DNA of 64,000 nucleotides, from positions 15,184,932-15,248,931 of the forward strand of contig NC_052359.1 in NCBI RefSeq assembly GCF_009727055.1. The letters run 5' to 3'. Source of the DNA: Benincasa hispida. Lineage: Eukaryota; Streptophyta; Magnoliopsida; Cucurbitales; Cucurbitaceae. Shown here one piece after another: positions 23,215 through 35,027 of the stretch. Every line of letters starts with the position of its first letter. Within the stretch, counting starts at the first letter, position 1. The notes below the pieces were generated by a model. It saw nothing but the letters and a program-made list of their open reading frames with translations, was not told the DNA's origin and did no database searches. The position numbers were made by a program, and so were the translations under genes.

Positions 23215-25831
23215 CTGTCCAAAAATGAAAAGACAAATATTTAGCATGTAATATCGCTCGATCCATCTCCTGTAAAGTCCGGTTTTTCCTTTCCACAACC
23301 CTATTTTGCAGGGGAATGATTGAAGTGGAAATTCATGATGAATCCCAACAGTATTACAAAAGGCAGCAAAATGAGAGTTTTCAAACTCCCTTCCATGATC
23401 ACTCCTGATTTGAATCACATTTAACTCTTTCTCATGTTGTAACTGAAGACAGAGAGTTTGAAAATTTGCAAACGCATATGAATTTTCACAAAGAAACCAA
23501 ATCCAGGTGTAACGGGAAAAATCATCAACAACAATTAAAACATACAGTTTACCTCACAGACTTTCTGGTTGCATATCATAAAGTCCAGGTGAAGAAATTC
23601 CAATATCCATGTAGAACCTGAGTAAGACATCTGTTTATGTGGCTTTCCTGATTAACAATTTTCACAAATAATTCCAGTCGATGTAGGCAAAGATGGATGG
23701 CCAAATATAACATTTTTAGCTAGTGTTTTTATGGATTTCTTTCATGCTCATATGACAGAGGCGCTTATACCATAGGCTTGCTACATCCCATTAAGAAATA
23801 TGACAAACTTGCGAGACAAAGTTAGGAGTCCATAGATAACAGTTATTAAATAACCATGTATTTGTCATTAACAAGAGCTTTAACATTGCCACTAACAACA
23901 CACTGATCTTTTGTAAAGCTTACATTCAGACCCTGATCACATAACTGGTTGATGCTAATAAGCTTGACATTGAGTCTTTCAATCAACATATATCATTCAA
24001 ATATGGTAGTCTTGAAAATTTTAGTTTTCCATTTCTAATGATCTTTCCTGAAGCACCATCACCAAAAGTGACCTTTCTTAAGTTGATAGGTTTAATATCT
24101 GACAGATAATTCTTGTCATCAGTCATGTGACGAGAGCTCCCACTATCAAAATACCAATCTCCTTTAGCTGAATATATGAGGGAAGTCAGAACAACATTGC
24201 ATCTATTAAGAACCTTCTTTACTCTCCACACCTGTTTTACTTTCGACTTTCTTTGAGAATTATTTTGTGAGATTTGAGAAACCTTTCTAGAGTAGCCAAA
24301 TTTGTTAAGACTTTTTTAATAGTTGATAGCAAAATGGACATGTATGGCCCATTCTTCCACAGTAGTGATAGACCCATCTTGGTCTGTAAATATGATGGAC
24401 TTTCGGCATTGAATTTCTAGAGGAAGTACTTGTAAAGCCATAAGACTCTGGATTCAGAGCTTTAAAAAACTCAATATTTTACTTCCCTCTGTATTGAGAT
24501 TGTAAATTATAAAGCTTATCACCTCTTGAGACCCCTAACCTAGAATTATCACCAACTGATTTTTTCCTTTTGTCAAAATTTTCTCCAGCGACTTAGTACT
24601 AGTATTCAACATTCTAAAATTTTTACAAACAAATTCTTTATTGGCTCTAACTTGTTTAAGTTCATGCTTCAAATTTACAATAACGTCAAAAGCCTGTGAT
24701 TGTCAACCATCAGAGTCTCAAATCTTTCCTTTTGCACATCAATAACTTTCTGATCATCCTGCCATTTAAGAAAAAGAGCTTAATAGGAAGGATCCATAGA
24801 CCCATGAGTGATCATGTGGTGAACATTCTCTACATATACATCATATTCAGAAATCTCACATGTCAAGGTGTCAGATGAGATGTTACTGAAAAGAGCCTTG
24901 ACATCTTGCTCAAAGTCAGTGCTATCTTCAGACTCATCATCGGATAAAGTTAAAACATAACTTTTACCTTGTTTCTTTATGAAATTATGTCATTCTACTT
25001 GAAAATGACCATAGCCTTCACACTCTTTGCATTTCAATGACCTTTCTTTTTGAAGATATAAAGCACCGAACTTATTAGCCTCATTCTCACAGCTACTTTG
25101 AATTCTGACTTGCTTGAGGAGAAAGTGAGTCACCAGACTTATTGTTTTTATAACTGAAATTTTCAGGCTTCTTACCAAATCGTTTAAAAATACTATTGAA
25201 TTGTTTTGAAAGTAATGAAAGAGATTTAGTAAGGGAATCCTCGGACTCTCTGTTAGCATCATCATGCTCATCATTAACTGATTGACATGAAATTCCCTTA
25301 TTCTTCTTCTCAGGCTTTCCATCCAAAGACATTTCAAAAGTTAGTAAGGAGCCAAATAGTCCATCAACTTTCAGAGATGATATGTCTTAAACCTTCTCAA
25401 TTGCAGTAACTTTCATATCAAATTTCTTATGAAGAGACCTAAGCACCTTCCAGACAAGTCTTTCTTACGAAATTTTCTCTCCAGGAGCAAAAGACTCATT
25501 ACTAATATCCAGTAAACGAACGTCGAGTTTAGCAATAGTATCATCATCTTGTATTTTAAGATTCTCAAACTTTAACGTCAACAATTGTAACATTGATATT
25601 TTGACTTTTGAAGTCTCTTCATGAGCAATGGAGAGGATATCTCAAGCCTCTTTTGTAGAAACACATGTATTAATTAGTCTGAGTATATTGCGATCTACAC
25701 CATTAAATATGGCATTTAAAGTACAAGAATTTTCCAAAGATGTTTCATCTTCAACTTATGTCCACTGTAATCCTAGTTTTAAGATTTTCTTCCCATCATC
25801 AGTTTTTAGTGGTTGGATGAGACCATCCAGT
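23215..25831 (-). pseudogene. Sirevirus-like Copia relic: gag (3' part), protease, integrase start
   Basis: Read on the minus strand from 25831 downward. The gag continuation carries LNAIFNGVDRNILRLI (about 25720-25660). A CCHC zinc knuckle KCKECEGYGHFQVEC lies near 25035-24990, a form typical of Sirevirus gag. The protease motif WYFDSGSSRHMT is near 24160-24125. Integrase follows with IRSDHGREFENSHFAAFCNTVGI (23412-23340) and ERKNRTLQEM near 23290. Reading stops in integrase at about 23215, and RT and RNase H are absent. Several stops and shifts occur. The 5' part of gag lies on the far side of a solo LTR (27804-27978). Confidence 0.85.
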
Positions 25832-27798
25832 TGAAAGAACGGTGAAGTTCCATTGCAAAAATGGGATCTTCCCAATTTTTAGATTTCATAGAAAAGAAAT
25901 TTTAAAGAATATAATTATGCAATAAATAGGAAAATTTTACAACATGCAATAAAGAAATGAATAGGATTAGGGTTTCAAGAAAACTTAGACTTGAAGAACC
26001 GTTCTTCACGTAATTCCTCTCCGAAAAGGTCATGAACCTTCAATGAATTTCTATCTCCAAAAACACAGCAAACCAAAGAGACACCACCAAACGAAGCCTT
26101 CTATATTCTCTTTTGGGTAGAGAATTCTCAAGAGTGTGTCGGCTCTGAGTTTTGGGAGAAGGAGAGAATTTCAAGAGAAAAATAGTTCTTGGGAGAATTT
26201 TTTCAGATTAATAAATATCACAATGCACACCACAACTCTTTGTAACTTCTCATGAAGAAGAAGAAGAATTACATAACCACTCTCATTATCACGTTTTTTA
26301 CTAAGAAAGAAAAAGGGGAGGGAGTTACAACCCCTCCCATATTAATTTTAAAAAATAATATAAAAATAAAATAATTTAATAAAATAATTTTAATAAAAAA
26401 AATAAATATATAGGTATATGATAACTACCTTATCATATAATATATATTAAAATATATGTTATATCAAATATAACACATAACTTATAGTTCTTATATTGTA
26501 TAAAATACAATGTAACCTGTAGTTTGTTTCTCTCTCAATAATGCGTGCATTTAATATAAATCACATTTATACTAAATTTAATTATATTAATCTCATCCAT
26601 ATAATAAGTATTTGAATCATATTAAAATATTTAATTCCTCTCAAAATAAACTATATTATAATGTATCAAATACATTATATTAATTATATCATATATAATT
26701 AGTTAAATTAATTAATTCCTTTAATTAATTTGAATAATTCTAATTAATCTAAAATTGATTCTCATTAATCCCTAGATTTAAGCTCTAATGGTACTTGAAT
26801 AATTAATTAAACTCCTTTAATTAAATTATTCAATATCCATTAGCTGTCGGTCACTCCACTAAAGACTGACAGCTGCACTCTTCGCACTACAGATATATTT
26901 TTGTGTCCATTGGATATAACTAGTAAACAGCACGATGATCTTTCACAAATTATTCGTAAGTACAGTTGGGCCAAAAGTACCATTTTTCCCCTGTAGTTAC
27001 ATCTAACTCCTTAAGTACCACTGATCCCTCTAATGAACAATATATCATAATCCAACTATGACCAAACCCCTCTCGGGCCAAGAGAGGGTGTGGCGTCACA
27101 TTGTTCAAGCCTCGAAATCAGCTCTTAAGGGAGCAATTTATCTACTTGCCTTGATATTAGGGAAGGAGTGAATTCCGTCTTGTGTAACTGTGTTCTCAGC
27201 TCCCTAATCAGACGAATCCCCAAAATGGTAGGCTTATTAAGTCCGCGATCTGGCCACTCTCAACCATATAAATCAAATGAGTGAATTTCGTCTTGTGTAG
27301 CTATGTTCACAACTCACTTAAAATTCAAGTCATGTCACCTATGGTTATTCTGATGAAATACAAGTCTCCATTATTAACGGTGCTATATAATGAGATTAGT
27401 TATTTCGTGGTCCATTCTTATACAAACTCCTTTGTATAGAATACTCATGCTCACATGTCTCTACATGAAGGAGCAGGATCAGATCATTAGTAGCACTTTA
27501 CAACAATTGTAATATCTACAAAGCGGGTCGTATTCGTAGTGTCACCAAGATAAGGCATCCAGCCTTATCCATTTACTATAGACCATTTAGGTTATCACGT
27601 AAACATGATCCACCTGTATGCCTCTACATACATGTTTAAGCTACAGAAGATAACCTTGGATGTTAGTTTATTTTTTTGTGGGTTAATGCTACTAAATGTC
27701 GAATAAAATATCTCATATTTTATTAAATAAATAAAATTGTTTATATATTATAATTACATACTACAGGACTCACGAGATTTAGGGTATCAACCCTAACA
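25832..27798 (-). mobile_element. Copia-type solo LTR (1967 bp) inserted in the Sirevirus gag
   Basis: On the minus strand it starts TGTTAGGGTTGATACCC at 27798 and ends TTCA at 25832. The flanks ccagt (25827-25831) and ctagt (27799-27803) are a 5-bp duplication with one mismatch. Gag reading on the two sides joins (KVVVT before, GWSHPT after, one frame change). No coding sequence is inside. The length agrees within 2 bp with the reconstructed solo LTR at 15674-20509, which supports both boundary calls. Confidence 0.85.
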
Positions 27799-27803
27799 CT
27801 AGT

Positions 27804-27978
27804 AACCACAACCTTCTACGTTTTGCAATCAATTAACTTTAGAAAGGTCATCATTTGAGCTTTCTAGTAAGAATAGTTTCTTCCATATAAAATAGGAGGA
27901 CGAATGGTGGAGCCACCTTCTTTGATTCCGTTCATGATTCAAACACCTGAAATAAAGGTGACTTGCTCTAATACCAAT
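27804..27978 (-). pseudogene. Sirevirus-like gag start and primer-binding site
   Basis: Minus strand: a primer-binding site TTGGTATTAGAGC (about 27978-27965) complementary to initiator tRNA-Met, then MNGIKEGGSTIRPPILYGRN with the next residues YSY*KAQMMTFLKLID. This is the conserved N-terminus of Sirevirus gag with the usual Trp changed to a stop. It is interrupted at 27803 by the solo LTR. Confidence 0.8.
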
Positions 27979-29081
27979 TGAAAAACGCGATAGGATGACT
28001 CATCATTCGAAATACGAATGTTAAACGAAAAGCACTGAAAAATATTATAACAACAAAAAGTCAACAACAAGAAAACAAACAAAACAACACTAAAATTGGT
28101 AACCTAGTTCGACGATAAACCACTTACGTTAGAGGGGAAGTGTACCCAAGAAGGATAATCCACTAATATTAAAGAGTTAATAAATTACAACATAGTCCTT
28201 ATCTATAATACTCCGACTACTACAGTGATTTATGTAGAGTCCAACTCACAAGTCACCTAGGCTCCCCTAGATGTGAGTCTTCCTCTCAAAAGAACTTATG
28301 CTCCACTAAGTATGATAATATTAGTGTTGAACACTTTGGCTTCCGACAGTCTGTGAGATTGCTCTCCACTTGATTATCTTCCTTACAACTCAATGAACTC
28401 TTTTCACTGATGAATCTTAGGCCCTCCCTAAGATGGAGAAATCCTTTTCGAGTATGAAGTTCTAGGCTCCCCCTAAGACAGAAAATTCCTTTTCTTCAGC
28501 GATCCTTAGGCTCCCCCTAAAACAAGTATCTTCACAAGTTCTTTGAATGATTTATCCAAAGGATACGCACAATAGAATAAAGTGGGCAAAGATTAACAAA
28601 ACCCATGATGTGGAAAACGACTATCAAGAATAAATCGGTTGCCAAGACATATCACAATGATGCACTATTTGATTACAAAGAATTACTTACTTATGATAAT
28701 CAACAAATGCAACGACCCTCGAAGAAGATCAGAATTCGCCTTAAAAAGATAGTGGCCAATTAAAGAAAGAATGTCCATAAATTATTTTCCTTTCTTGAAA
28801 GATAAAATGCACTATAAAAAAGAAAATATCGACCAATATATTTATGTAGAGATTTATAGAATTAGGAAATAAACATATTATGCATATAAATTCCAGATTA
28901 GAGATTTCTAGAATTAGGAAATAAACATATTATGCATATAAATTCCAGATTAGGAAAATAAAAAAGTCTGCAATAATTAGATATGTCTGAAGCAGAAGTT
29001 TAAGACATCATTTGTGACAACTACAAACACTATCAGAAGCTGCCTTAGAAAAATATAGAGACAATCAGTAAATCTCCAACA
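27979..29081 (-). mobile_element. 5' LTR of the Sirevirus-like relic
   Basis: Directly before the primer-binding site, the minus strand shows an LTR of about 1.1 kb from TGTTGGAGATTTACTG (29081) to ...TTTTCA (27979). The part near 28200-28540 has repeated 'aggctccccctaag' phrases often seen in this group. A 52-bp tandem duplication lies at 28847-28950. The outer boundary rests on the TG...CA convention only. Confidence 0.6.
28847..28950. repeat. Tandem duplication, 2 x 52 bp, in the LTR
   Basis: The unit beginning tagagattt and ending ccagat is repeated directly at 28847 and 28899 with one mismatch (ttataga versus ttctaga). Confidence 0.85.
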
Positions 29082-30900
29082 AAAACTTATTTTCTTTTAG
29101 TTTTTAAAACATAGCTCAGTTTTAGAAAACATGAATAGATAATAGTAACTAGGCATGGAAACTTTTTTTTAACTCACAAAGCATAGAAGCTTATGGAGTA
29201 GTAGTAATGTTTATAAACTTGATTTTAAAAAACTCAAAAACAAAAAAACCGAGGTCTCCTAGTTAGCCATTTGGTCTCTGGATTTAGAAAATTAAGCATA
29301 TTTTCTCTTAATTTCGTATAATAATTTGAACATTTTTTTTATGCAAAATAGTTGAATTCTTAGTTAAATTCTAAAAATAAAAAGAAATTTTTAAAGTTTT
29401 TTTTTTAGTTTAAAAAAATTTGGCTTGATTTTTTAAACCATTGTTAAAAACTAAATAGATAACAAAACAAGACATTTAGAGTTGAAAAGTGATAGTTTAT
29501 AAATTTACTTTCTAAAAATTAAAAACTAATAACCAAATGGTTAGTAATTCAAGTATAATGAGAATGATACTTTTACATCATACAGGGTGATAGAATTCAA
29601 TTTGTGACCTCAAGGTTGATAGTATTTTATTTATTTATTATTATTATTATTATTTTTTATAAAAGTTATGGAATGATCAAAGTTATGGACTAAATTTATA
29701 ATTTTGAAAGTTTTTTTTTTTGTTTTTTTTGTTTTTTGTTTTTTTTATTTAAAAAACTACAATAAATTTATAAGACAATTTATGTAAACATGTGGGAAAT
29801 GTACCAATTACTTTAATATTAAAAGATATTTTCACTTCCATAAACTTTTTACATTAAAAAAGATAGTTAAGAAAAATTTTAAAATTACAACCCCTAAATT
29901 CGTGATGGTATGAATTTAAACTCTAAACTAACAATTATTAATATTTAAATCCTAAACTTAACAATTATAATTAAACTTCTAAATTGTTATAAGTGAATCA
30001 ATTTAGACACATTTATTAAGATTACATTTGAAACTTAGTCCATGCATTCAATTCTTACACTTTGTGTAGCCATTAAATGTATAAAATCAACGATTAGAAT
30101 TGATGCATAGATAATATTTAAAGAAAATTTATTCAAGAGTATAAATTGATTCGTTTATAAAAATTTTAGGGATTTAATTGATGAATTAATAGACATCAAA
30201 AATACGTTTATCAAAATAATAGATAATGTAATTGATACATTTACCAACTCTGTAATCGAAGTCTATCGTAGTATGTTCTAATATGATATCGATTTTTGTT
30301 ATTTTTAATATATTGACTCATTTTCTTTTATCAGGAAATAGTCATTTTTTCCACGATCATCCACACAAACTAGTTTTATAAGTGGATGAAAAAAAAAGCT
30401 ATTTTGAGCGGAGATTTCGACAAAAAAAAAAAACTAATTTGAAATGGGAAAACTATTTTGAGTTCGCTGAAAAAAGAACCAAAAAAGGGAAATAAGAAGG
30501 AATGAAAAAAAAAAAAAAATTAAGTGGATGATTAACACTTTTCGCAGGCTGCACAATCTGTCTTACAAAGTATTTCTAAAATTACTGTAAAATATTGGTT
30601 GGTTGCAATTTGGTCTCCACATTTTAAAATAGTCTGTTCAAGAAAAGGAAAAAAAAAACAGTTATTGTTGTTCTATTTTCTTTTTATGGTTTTTAGTTCA
30701 ATAATTGTTGAGAAATTTTAAAGAATGTCTAAAATTGTGAATTGATTTTGAAAAATGTCTACTTTAATTATAAATGAAAAATGTCTAATAGTGAGGCACA
30801 TGTGTATATCTATTGATTTGTATTTTTCTTTTTTGCCCTCCTAACTATCTTGTAAGCCAAGCTTCACACGTATTTTTTTTCTTCTTTTAAAAATAGATTT
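29082..30900. other. AT-rich intergenic spacer
   Basis: No gene or defined element is visible. There are many A- and T-runs (for example 29710-29750, 30420-30435, 30505-30520). The stretch 30560-30800 is typical intergenic plant DNA. Confidence 0.6.
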
Positions 30901-30901
30901 A

Positions 30902-32736
30902 GGGAGTGTTCGACTTACCAACATGAGTTGAGTTGAGTTGGGATAATATACCAACTCAATATTTGACCTAACAACTTTAAGTATTGGTGGAGTTGAGTTG
31001 GTTTAGTTTACCAACTCACCCCAACTCTCACTTCTTTCAATGTTTTCAATGGCTCCACCCATCGACTACTGTCGATAACTATCTTTGCCACACTCCAAGA
31101 ACCAACTCTTGCTCTGACAACCACCTTTGCGCAACCAACTTTGACAACCAATTTTGGGTTTCGACAACTACATTCGACAATAAATTCCATGACCAAATCC
31201 AACAACCACTTTCATAGGCTTCGACAACCACCTCCGACTACAAACTCCGACGAAAATCACCTTCGATGATCAACTTTGATGACCACCTTTGAGCAAGCAA
31301 CTCCGGAAACCACCTCCGCAACTCCGGTGACCAACTTCGACAACTAAGGACCACTTCTATTGACAACTCCGATGACCCAACTCCAATAACCACCTTTGCA
31401 CGACCAACTCCGACGATCAATTTTGGGTCCTAGCAACCACCTCTATTTCCAACAACAAACTCTGATGACCAACTCCGACAACCACATTCGCAGGCTTCAA
31501 TAACCATCTCTAACTACAAACTTCCATGAAAATCACCTTTGATGATCAACTTTGAGGACCACCTTCGAGTGAACAACTATAACAACCAATTCTAATACCA
31601 CCTTCATGCGACCAACTACGAGCTCCGACAACCACCTCCAACTATAAACTCTGGCGAAAATCATCTTGGATGATCAACTTCGACAACCACCTTTGCGCAA
31701 CCAACTCCGACGACCAACTTTAGGCTCCGAAAACCATCTCCGACAACAAACTTCGGCGACCAACTCCAATACCACCTTTACGCGACTAACTTTAGACTTT
31801 GACAACCATCTCCAACTACATACTCCAGCAACAATCATCTTCGATAATCAACTTGGACAACTACTTTCGACTATTATAAGATCGATGACTGTTAAAGTAT
31901 GTTAAAGGGTGTTGATTATGTAAATAATATTGTTTTATCTACATTAAGTGTAATATTTATATGTAGAAATTTGTAAATTTTATTGAATTCACATATCAAC
32001 GAGTGCTAGTAATATTTGGAAAAGTATGTATGCAGATGAAAAGTATGTAATACATAAAAAAAAATCATAAAATAGATATTTTTTTCCTAGAACATTTTAT
32101 GGCAAGAAATAGTGAAAAATAGAGATTTGTTCTCTGATGATCCTTCAAATTTGGAGGAACTGAAAGTGAGTGTTGAAGAAATGTGATGACATTCCATTGG
32201 TTGCTAAAATGATGGGGGAGATTCAACTAAAAAAATTAACAAAAGAGTAAAAGTATAGTGTAACAACATAAAGAAGAAGAAAAGGAAGAAGATGATGAAA
32301 TTCATGGAGAAAAATTATGAATCAAAAGTTTTGATTTCTTTTTTATTTAATTATATTTCTGTAAGAAATGTAGTAGATTAATTGTTGTTCATTACCCATA
32401 AAGAGAGAAAGAAAGAAAGAAGGAGAGAAAGAAACAAACAAACAAACAAATACTTTAAAAATTAAAAGAAAAAATTGCAATCCATATTTTATTCAACACA
32501 AAGATAGATAGAATTATTGAATAATCAAAATGAAAATAACCATCATAAAAGCAGATTATTTAGAGTTAAAAAAAGTGTACCAAATATATCAAACATATGA
32601 ACTCAACTCTGCACGTCAAACATAGACATATGAACTCAAACCAAATAACTCTGTACCTCAAATACAGACATATGATCTTCACAGACATATGAACTCCACA
32701 AGCATCATATCTCAACTCAGCGTCTCAAAAAATCCC
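30902..32736. mobile_element. Repeat family with a minisatellite core, copy 1
   Basis: The left end (gggagtgttcgacttaccaa, then 'catgagttgagttg') matches the sequence at 63381-63480. The right end (about 32570-32736) has 'aactcaactctgcacgtcaa' and 'caactcagcgtctcaa', which could be the decayed inverse of the left end. Between them is a minisatellite (31040-31880). It looks like a DNA transposon or MITE-type family that carries a repeat array, but I could not fix a target duplication. Confidence 0.5.
31040..31880. repeat. Minisatellite of 'caaccaccttygacgaccaactc' type units
   Basis: Variants of 'gacaaccac(c/t)tt', 'gaccaactccgac' and 'gcgcaacc' recur about every 15-45 bp over some 800 bp. 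The short open frames in it are a by-product of the repeat and are not gene candidates. A homologous array occurs at 63540-64000. Confidence 0.75.
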
Positions 32737-34270
32737 TAGGTGATTTTTATGTGTGCCTTATCGCCTTTTTTCTGTTTTAAAATAGATTTACGTGGTTTAT
32801 TGGCTAGTTTTGAGATAGATTCTTTTGGATCTTTGTTAGGATATGTTATTTTTTTTACTTGTTTTGAATTCTAAATAATATTTCCTCTTAATTTAGCATA
32901 GTTTTATTGTACTTAATCAAGCTGTATATTGCTCCTTGGAAGAAAAGAAGTGGCTCGAAGCTTCTCAAACATCTATTTGATGACAGACAAATTGGAATCC
33001 ATTCTACCACCGTCTCTGTGTTGTAGCCCCATCAATGACATTGCTCTCTTTCTCTCTCTGAGATCTCCCATCCAACACTTCGTCCTCTCTTTCAGTTCTT
33101 CCTCCCTCTTTTGGATTTTGTTGTTTAGACTACTTTGCAAACAACTGATTAGAGTATTCTACAATGTGGTAGGTGGGATAAAAATAATAAGCACCATTAC
33201 TTTAATTTTAGTTTCTTTCCATGTGCCACTTGACTCCAATTTTGAACATTTCAGAGAGCGTATTAGGAGAAGTTGTAACATGGTGGTAATGAAGGTATTT
33301 CTTGACTAACTATGCATAGAAATAGATTGCATGAATATAACCTAATTATATTTACCAAAGAAAAACGATGCTATATCTTAACTACACTATCTATACATGG
33401 TAACAAGTAGAACAAAAATGACATACCTACAACACAGCCACGACACAAACTCAGTCTGGATAGTCATGACGATAAATCTGGACAGTGGTAGGCTAGTCGA
33501 CGAGGCTAAACTACATTAGAATAGGATGAACTCAAGTGAATCCGACAGTCACAGAGGTGGTCGGATCTAAGTGGGGATAACGACGTTAAGAAGAAAGACA
33601 ACTATCAACATCCTTGGTTAATGCTAATTGTTTCAAAGGATTTGACACCTTCAAATACACTGTCTATGTAAGGTAAAAATAAGTAGCTCACCCATAAGGT
33701 ACAAACAACATGTGTATTATAAATAGAGGAAACATTTATGTTTTCCTTTCTTTATTGGGGAGGAGATGGCGGAGAATATGAAGGGATTTGAGATGTCAGT
33801 TTAATGGGATGATTTGAGAATATGAAAGGGTTTGGGACGATGGAGAATATGAAAGGATTTGAGATATCAGTTAAATGGGGTGAGAGGGTGATTAATGTTG
33901 ATTTAGGAGATGTGTCAAATGCATGCTAATTCTTAGGGTGGTAGGTGTCATTATTTTGATTTTAAATTGCCAGTCTTGGGATTTACACCATAATGTGTAT
34001 AGACTTTGTATTTGCTTTATAGAGTTTTATTTTTGTTTTCATATTGACTTTAAATTTCTTCCTAGACATTGTATTTGGATGTACACAGTTTGAGGACAGC
34101 TTTTCGCTTTCATACAAAAATTTGTTTTTCTTTTTGTTTTGTATAATCTTCCATTGATTCTCAATTTAATATTCCTTCAATTTCCAATTTTTGTTAGGTT
34201 GGATTATAATTCCAACATTTACGATAGTTTTGAAAATTTAATTACATTTTGATTTTATATTGTTTAATTT
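32737..34270. other. Intergenic spacer with one unrecognised open frame
   Basis: The plus-strand frame 32929-33309 (126 residues, starting MLLGRKEVARSF) has a Ser/Leu-rich hydrophobic middle but no motif I recognise, and codon use is not convincing. I do not call it a gene. The rest shows repeated 'gagaatatgaaaggrttt' phrases at 33770-33880 and nothing else. Confidence 0.45.
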
Positions 34271-34274
34271 TGTT

Positions 34275-35027
34275 GTGTCAAGGGTATATAGATGTCTTAG
34301 TCTATTGTATTTTCTCTTTGTATCTCAACCTTATGTATATTATATATTTGTATATATTTATAATTCATTAGAATATTAGTCCAAATGGGAGATTGTTGGG
34401 AATGTCCTAAAACTCGCATTTCGTATAAATATTTAAATAAAATATTTTCAATTTTATAAAATTCAAATTCTGATTTGAATCTTTTGATTAAGCTTAATCT
34501 TATTTTTTTTTATTAATTTTAAAAAGAACATGAAAATAGAAGTCTATACGATAGACTTCTTCTTTCTAAACGATCGAGTATTTAGTCTATACGATAGACT
34601 TCATTCATCTCCCATTTGCTCGATTGTCTACCTCATGCTTTCCTCAATCCAAAATCGTACAAAGCCCATAACTCCTAGATTCTCACACCAAGAATACCAA
34701 GGTAACCATTGTGGTAGTGTTCTAGTTTCGTTCGAGGTTCGAGGTTCATCCAGACGTTCATTGAGATCGTGTTTTGATCGTTGTGATCGAGTTCGTACTG
34801 TGGAACCAGTTGTTGAACAATCAAGGGATACTTAAAGAAAGATTATTCAAAGTTTGCATACTCTATCCCTGTTTGTTCATTTATAAGGAGCATGCTGTAA
34901 TTTATAGTATATGCATAATCGTTTCCGTTTAGACTGTAATTGTTGTGTTCATTCTCAATGGGATTTGGAACGATCCAATTCCACTTACTGGATCTCGATT
35001 TAAAGTTCTTTCAATTTCGTCGATTTT
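34275..35027 (+). repeat. Copia polypurine-tract flank and LTR, left unit
   Basis: Bases 34275-34393 repeat the segment just before the 3' LTR at 37440-37562 (including 'tatgtatattatatatttg' and the 'gggag' tract). An LTR starting TGTTGGGAATGTCC at 34394 follows and runs to about 35027, where integrase begins at once. Two copies of a palindromic U3 motif (gaagtctatacgatagactt at 34540, and its variant at 34576) are present. An LTR preceded by a polypurine tract is formally a 3' LTR, although here it also precedes pol. Confidence 0.7.

Noticed and set aside
31040..31880. CRISPR-like array impression from repeated 'accac' units
   Set aside because: The units are degenerate, there are no fixed-length unique spacers, and the context is a plant nuclear repeat.
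32929..33309. 126-residue open frame on the plus strand
   Set aside because: No recognisable domain, no promoter or splice context, and low-complexity Ser/Leu stretches. Such a length is expected by chance in this window.
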